NCBI GenBank assembly: GCA_963837105.1
Contig: CAWIMG010000028.1
Location: 248,001-312,000 of the forward strand
DNA: 64,000 nt
Reading direction: 5' to 3'
DNA from: UBA9676 sp963837105
GTDB taxonomy: Bacteria; Actinomycetota; Actinomycetes; Streptosporangiales; Streptosporangiaceae
A program made the position numbers and the translations under genes. Shown piece by piece: positions 60,558 to 64,000 of the stretch. The first letter of the stretch is position 1. Every line of letters starts with the position of its first letter. The notes under the pieces were generated by a model, which made no database searches, was not told where the DNA came from, and saw only the letters and a list, made by a program, of their open reading frames with translations.

Positions 60558-61310
60558 ATGAGCGCGCCGTACACCCTCGTCCTGCTCCGCCACGGTGAGA
60601 GCGACTGGAACGCGAAGAACCAGTTCACCGGCTGGGTCGACGTCCCGCTGTCGGAGAAGGGGACGGCGGAGGCGGTGCGCGGCGGCGCCCTGCTGGCCGA
60701 GCGCGGGCTGCTGCCGGACGTCGTCCACACCTCGGTGCTGCGCCGGGCGATCACCACGGCGAACCTGGCGCTGGACGCGTGCGAGCGGCACTGGGTCCCG
60801 GTGCGGCGGCACTGGCGGCTGAACGAGCGGCACTACGGCGCGCTGCAGGGCAAGAACAAGAAGCAGACCCTCGAGCAGTTCGGCGAGGAGCAGTTCATGC
60901 TCTGGCGCCGCTCCTACGACACCCCGCCGCCGCCCCTCGCGGACGACGACGAGTGGAGCCAGGCCGGCGACCCCCGGTACGCCGACCTGCCGCCCGAGCT
61001 GATGCCGCGCACCGAGTGCCTGCAGGACGTCGTCCGCCGGATGCTGCCGTACTGGTACGACGCGATCGTGCCGGACCTGCGCACCGGGCGCACCGTGGCC
61101 GTGGTCGCGCACGGCAACTCGCTGCGCGCGCTGGTCAAGCACCTGGACGGCATCTCCGACGAGGCCATCGCCGGGCTGAACATCCCCACCGGGATCCCGC
61201 TGCTGTACGCCCTGGACGCGCAGCTGCGCCCGACCGTGGCCGGCGGCGAGTACCTCGACGCCGACGCGGCCGCCGCCGCCATCCAGGCGGTGGCCAACCA
61301 GGGCCGCTGA
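60558..61310 (+). CDS. gpmA: 2,3-bisphosphoglycerate-dependent phosphoglycerate mutase
   Basis: 250 residues. LVLLRHGESDWNAKNQFTGWVDVPLSEKG has the phospho-His R-H-G-E, followed by TSVLRRAITTANLAL, RHWRLNERHYGALQGKNKKQTLEQFGEEQFMLWRRSYDTPPPPL, and VAVVAHGNSLRALVKHLDGISD with the second catalytic His. Interconverts 3- and 2-phosphoglycerate in glycolysis. Position before senX3-regX3 matches mycobacterial gpm1. It converges with phoU at a strong hairpin. Confidence 0.96.
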   Translation: MSAPYTLVLLRHGESDWNAKNQFTGWVDVPLSEKGTAEAVRGGALLAERGLLPDVVHTSVLRRAITTANLALDACERHWVPVRRHWRLNERHYGALQGKNKKQTLEQFGEEQFMLWRRSYDTPPPPLADDDEWSQAGDPRYADLPPELMPRTECLQDVVRRMLPYWYDAIVPDLRTGRTVAVVAHGNSLRALVKHLDGISDEAIAGLNIPTGIPLLYALDAQLRPTVAGGEYLDADAAAAAIQAVANQGR

Positions 61311-61315
61311 CGACT

Positions 61316-61357
61316 TGTCAGGGTGTCGACGAGCTCTACGTCGTCCTCACCCTGACA
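61316..61357. terminator. Bidirectional hairpin terminator between gpmA and phoU
   Basis: Perfect 10-base arms TGTCAGGGTG and CACCCTGACA with further pairing inside the 22-base loop (GACGA/TCGTC), filling the 51-base gap between the two convergent genes. Confidence 0.75.
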
Positions 61358-61361
61358 GGTC

Positions 61362-62009
61362 TCAGGCGTCGGCGCGCTCGCCGATCACCAGGTAGATGGT
61401 CCGGCGGGCGATGCTGACCGCGTGGTCGGCGAACCGCTCGTAGTACCGGTTGAGCAAGGTGATGTCGACGGCCTCGCCGGTCGGCGTGGAGTCCGGCTGG
61501 CTGAGCAGGATGTCCAGCACCTCCCGGTGCAGGGCGTCCATGCGGTCGTCGTCCGACTCGATCTCGCGGGCCAGGTCGAGGTCCTTGGAGGCGATGACGT
61601 CGCCCATCTTGGCCGCCATCCGGTCCGCGACCGCGGCCATCTCGGTGAACTGCGGGCGCAGCGCCTCGGGGACGGCGCAGTCCGGGTAGCGCATCCGGGC
61701 CGACTTGGCGACGTGCTGGGCGAGGTCACCCATCCGCTCCAGGGTGCTGCTCATCCGCATGGCGCTGAGCACGATCCGCAGGTCGGTGGCGACCGGCTGC
61801 TGCAGGGCGATCAGCTCGGTCGTCTGCAGCTCGAGCTCCTGGAAGGCGGCGTCGACCTGGTCGTCCGCGGCGATCACCGACTCGGCCCGCTCGCGGTCGG
61901 CCTCGAGCAGCGCGACCGACGCGCGCTGCATCATCGAGCCGACCAGCCGGCTCATCGTGACCAGCTCGTCGGTCACCGCGTCGAGCGACTCGTGGTAGGC
62001 GTCGCGCAT
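61362..62009 (-). CDS. phoU: Phosphate signalling complex protein PhoU
   Basis: 215 residues from ATG 62009. Two three-helix PhoU repeats: FQELELQTTELIALQQPVATDLRIVLSAMRMSSTLERMGDLAQHVAKSA and its second copy VLDILLSQP, LLNRYYERFADHAVSIARRTIYLVIGE. The E-R-M-G-D and E-R-F-A-D-H metal-cluster motifs are both present. PhoU couples phosphate transport to the sensor kinase and represses the Pho response. Divergent from senX3, with a PHO-box-like site between. Confidence 0.95.
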   Translation of the reverse strand: MRDAYHESLDAVTDELVTMSRLVGSMMQRASVALLEADRERAESVIAADDQVDAAFQELELQTTELIALQQPVATDLRIVLSAMRMSSTLERMGDLAQHVAKSARMRYPDCAVPEALRPQFTEMAAVADRMAAKMGDVIASKDLDLAREIESDDDRMDALHREVLDILLSQPDSTPTGEAVDITLLNRYYERFADHAVSIARRTIYLVIGERADA

Positions 62010-62027
62010 GGTTCCTCGTCTCAGATC

Positions 62028-62047
62028 TGTCCGGACCGGTCCGGACA
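62028..62047. promoter_or_regulatory. Perfect 20-base palindrome upstream of phoU
   Basis: TGTCCGGACCGGTCCGGACA is fully self-complementary. It lies 18 bases upstream of the phoU start codon on the phoU side of the phoU-senX3 intergenic region. Candidate operator or a hairpin in the phoU leader. Confidence 0.55.
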
Positions 62048-62089
62048 ACCAAGGTCAGGGTACGACCGTGCCCGCCGGGGCCCGAACGA

Positions 62090-62122
62090 GGTGGGTGAAC
62101 GGGCCCCAGGGGCCAGGTGAAC
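62090..62122. promoter_or_regulatory. PHO-box-like direct repeats (RegX3/PhoP site)
   Basis: On the minus strand: GTTCACCTGGC, an 11-base spacer unit, then GTTCACCCACC. The two GTTCACC units (GGTGAAC at 62094-62100 and 62116-62122 on the plus strand) are exactly 22 bases apart, matching the 11-base direct-repeat units of actinobacterial PHO boxes. Position between phoU and senX3-regX3 fits autoregulation and control of phoU. Confidence 0.65.
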
Positions 62123-62195
62123 AGTTGGCGACGGCTGACCGGCGGCGGCGCCGCCGCGGGCGTCGCCGGGGTCGCGGCTCTCCTACCATCGAGGC

Positions 62196-63386
62196 GTGGA
62201 CCTGACCTCGTCGCTGACTGCGGGCGCCCTCGGCCTGGCCGTGGGTGCCGGCGCGGCGACGGCGTGGCTGCGCTCCCGGCCCGGCGTCGAGTCCGCGGCG
62301 GCCGAGGACGCCGGGCGTGCACAGGACCGGCTCCCGGACGGTGCTACCGCGGTGCTGTCGATCCTGCCCGGTGGTGCCGCGGTCGTGGACCGGCTGGGCC
62401 GGGCCGTGTGGGCCACGCCGCCGGCGTACAGCTGGGGGCTGGTGCGCGACGGCCGGGTGGTCCACCCGGCGGTCCTGGAGTCCATCCGCGCGGTGCACGC
62501 CGACGGCGGCAGCAGCTCGCTCGAGGTGGAGCTGCGCCGGCGGCGGGGGACCCGCGGCCTGCCGGTCGCCGTCCACGTCGCCCCGCTCACCGCGCAGCTG
62601 GCCGTGGTGCTGGCCGAGGACCGCTCCGACGCGCGCCGGGTCGACGACGTCCGACGGGACTTCGTGGCGAACGTGTCGCACGAGCTGAAGACCCCGGTGG
62701 GGGCGCTGTCGCTGCTGGCCGAGGCCGTCGAGGGGGCCAGCGACGACCCCGAGGCGGTCAAGCGGTTCTCCGGCCGGATGCAGCACGAGGCCACCCGGCT
62801 GTCCAGCCTGGTCAACGAGCTCATCGACCTGTCCCGGCTGCAGGGCGACGACCCGATGCGGCACGCCACGGTCGTGCAGCTGGACGACGTCGTGGCCGAC
62901 GCCGTGGACCGGGTCCGCACCATGGCCACCGCCAAGGCGATCGACCTGCGGGTCGCGGGGGAGCGGCACCGGGTCGTCTACGGCGACCGGGAGCAGCTCA
63001 CCATGGCGGTGCGCAACCTGCTGCTCAACGCGGTGAACTACAGCCCCGGCCGCACCCACGTGGTCGTCGCCGTCCAGGGGGCCGGGGACACCGTCGAGGT
63101 GAGCGTGACCGACCAGGGCATCGGGATCCCGGCCCGGGACCTCGAGCGGATCTTCGAGCGGTTCTACCGGGTCGACCCGGCGCGGTCCCGGGCCACCGGG
63201 GGCACCGGCCTCGGGCTGTCCATCGTCAAGCACGTCTGCGCCAACCACGGCGGCGAGGTCGCGGTGTGGAGCGTCGAGGGCTCCGGCTCGACGTTCACCC
63301 TGCGGCTGCCGGCGCACACCGAGCCGGTCGACCAGCCGGTCGAGGCTCCGGCCGAGCCCATTGCCCTGCGGAAGGTGGTCCCGTGA
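62196..63386 (+). CDS. senX3: Two-component sensor histidine kinase SenX3 (phosphate sensing)
   Basis: 396 residues from GTG 62196. One short membrane segment (LTAGALGLAVGAGAATAWL), a PAS-like linker (LSILPGGAAVVDRLGRAVWATPPAY), the H-box FVANVSHELKTPVGALSLLAEAVEG with the phospho-His, then N-box NLLLNAVNYSP, G1 DQGIGIPARDLERIFERFYRVD and G2 GGTGLGLSIVKHV. Partner of RegX3 (stop/start overlap GTGA). PhoU next door is the known brake on this pair in mycobacteria. TACCAT six bases upstream of GTG suggests a short or absent leader. Confidence 0.94.
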   Translation: MDLTSSLTAGALGLAVGAGAATAWLRSRPGVESAAAEDAGRAQDRLPDGATAVLSILPGGAAVVDRLGRAVWATPPAYSWGLVRDGRVVHPAVLESIRAVHADGGSSSLEVELRRRRGTRGLPVAVHVAPLTAQLAVVLAEDRSDARRVDDVRRDFVANVSHELKTPVGALSLLAEAVEGASDDPEAVKRFSGRMQHEATRLSSLVNELIDLSRLQGDDPMRHATVVQLDDVVADAVDRVRTMATAKAIDLRVAGERHRVVYGDREQLTMAVRNLLLNAVNYSPGRTHVVVAVQGAGDTVEVSVTDQGIGIPARDLERIFERFYRVDPARSRATGGTGLGLSIVKHVCANHGGEVAVWSVEGSGSTFTLRLPAHTEPVDQPVEAPAEPIALRKVVP

Positions 63387-64000
63387 CCCGCGTGCTCGTC
63401 GTCGAGGACGAGGAGAGCTTCTCCGACGCGTTGGCGTACATGCTGCGCAAGGAGGGGTTCGAGGTGGCGGTCGCCGACACCGGACCCGATGCGCTCGAGC
63501 AGTTCGACCGGTCCGGGGCCGACCTCGTGCTGCTCGACCTGATGCTGCCCGGGCTGCCCGGCACCGAGGTCTGCCGCGCGCTGCGGCAGCGGTCCAACGT
63601 CCCGGTGATCATGGTCACCGCCAAGGACAGCGAGATCGACAAGGTGGTGGGCCTCGAGCTCGGCGCCGACGACTACGTGACCAAGCCGTTCTCCTCCCGG
63701 GAGCTGGTGGCCCGCATCCGCGCGGTGCTGCGCCGCGGCGGCGACACCGACGAGCTGCTGCCCGCGGTGATCGAGGCCGGCCCGGTGCGCATCGACGTGG
63801 AGCGGCACGTGGTGTCGGTCAACGGCGCCCTCGTGCCGATGCCGCTGAAGGAGTTCGACCTGCTCGAGCTGCTCGTGCGCAACGCCGGCCGGGTGCTCAC
63901 CCGGATGCAGCTGATCGACCGGGTGTGGGGCTCGGACTACGTCGGCGACACCAAGACCCTCGACGTCCACGTGAAGCGGCTGCGGGCCAAGTTCGAGCCG
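63383..64000 (+). CDS. regX3: Two-component response regulator RegX3 (3' partial)
   Basis: 206 codons from GTG 63383 to the window end, no stop reached. Receiver: VLVVEDEESFSDALAYMLRKEGFEV (acidic pocket), VLLDLMLPGLPGTEVC with the phospho-Asp, VIMVTAKDSEIDKVVGLELGADDYVTKPFSSRELVARIRAVLRR. OmpR-type DNA-binding domain: IDVERHVVSVNGALVPMPLKEFDLLELLVRNAGRVLTRMQLIDRVWGSDY and TKTLDVHVKRLRAKF. Only about 20 C-terminal residues should be missing. Activates phosphate-scavenging genes through GTTCACC-type sites. Confidence 0.95.
   Translation, partial: MTRVLVVEDEESFSDALAYMLRKEGFEVAVADTGPDALEQFDRSGADLVLLDLMLPGLPGTEVCRALRQRSNVPVIMVTAKDSEIDKVVGLELGADDYVTKPFSSRELVARIRAVLRRGGDTDELLPAVIEAGPVRIDVERHVVSVNGALVPMPLKEFDLLELLVRNAGRVLTRMQLIDRVWGSDYVGDTKTLDVHVKRLRAKFEP

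Noticed and set aside
58892..60757. 621-codon minus-strand open frame opposite the membrane protein at 59210
   Set aside because: Antisense shadow: D/R/Q/H-rich, no domain, and the plus-strand gene has clear membrane segments and a plausible start.

Overview
The window is high-GC actinobacterial DNA. Indicators are a mycothiol glycosyltransferase (mshA), a senX3-regX3 pair with phoU, an RsiG-type anti-sigma factor, a heparin-binding-hemagglutinin-like protein, a luciferase-like (F420-type) oxidoreductase and actinobacterial families such as DUF3093, DUF3710, DUF2516 and DUF4235. No rRNA, tRNA or CRISPR array was seen. The right end resembles Frankiales/Geodermatophilaceae-type genomes, but placement below phylum is inference.

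Layout. (1) 1-15.7 kb is an orderly core region: two peptide/nickel ABC permeases, an HhH-GPD repair protein, the conserved neighbourhood DUF3093 / AI-2E transporter / dut / DUF3710 / two TrkA proteins / RNA methyltransferase, an F420-type oxidoreductase, a stand-alone LigD polymerase, and an ECF sigma factor coupled to a triple-VOC protein. (2) 15.8-28 kb is accessory and broken. It starts at a probable join inside a phosphoesterase remnant and holds a truncated DegT aminotransferase, an HprK-like kinase, a PqqD-domain fusion, a Tat-exported protein, cell-wall-binding-repeat and glycosyltransferase genes, IS3 and ISL3 remnants, and two tandem tyrosine recombinases abutting a truncated sugar transferase. 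(3) 28-48 kb is an envelope-polysaccharide region: UDP-xylose synthase-like, DUF4012, L,D-transpeptidase, polyprenyl glycosylphosphotransferase and a complete dTDP-rhamnose operon. Duplicated modules (YCF48-like secreted protein, HEPN-MNT pair, DUF4012, cell-wall-binding repeats) and an integrase island are mixed in. (4) 48-64 kb is core again: dtd, a DUF4388 protein with W-D-H repeats, BKACE, rsiG, asparaginase, XRE/HbhA/DUF2516, AlaX, macro domain, mshA, YbjN, gpmA, phoU, senX3 and regX3 (cut by the window end).

How genes work together. rfbA-C-B-D make dTDP-L-rhamnose; the sugar transferase at 42.2 kb would load the first sugar on undecaprenyl phosphate; glycosyltransferases, DUF4012 and cell-wall-binding proteins fit an exopolysaccharide/cell-surface locus. 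SenX3-RegX3 and PhoU form a phosphate-response unit with a PHO-box-like site in their shared intergenic region. The least explained module is HprK-like kinase + PqqD fusion + Tat-exported protein at 16.7-19.3 kb.

Quality caution. Reading-frame breaks are rare in 1-12 kb and 52-64 kb but dense in 15.8-51 kb, most of all at 31-33 and 38.8-40.6 kb. Many broken genes are probably sequence errors in otherwise intact genes, and several abrupt junctions may be assembly joins. Coordinates of frameshifted genes span the whole recognisable coding region.
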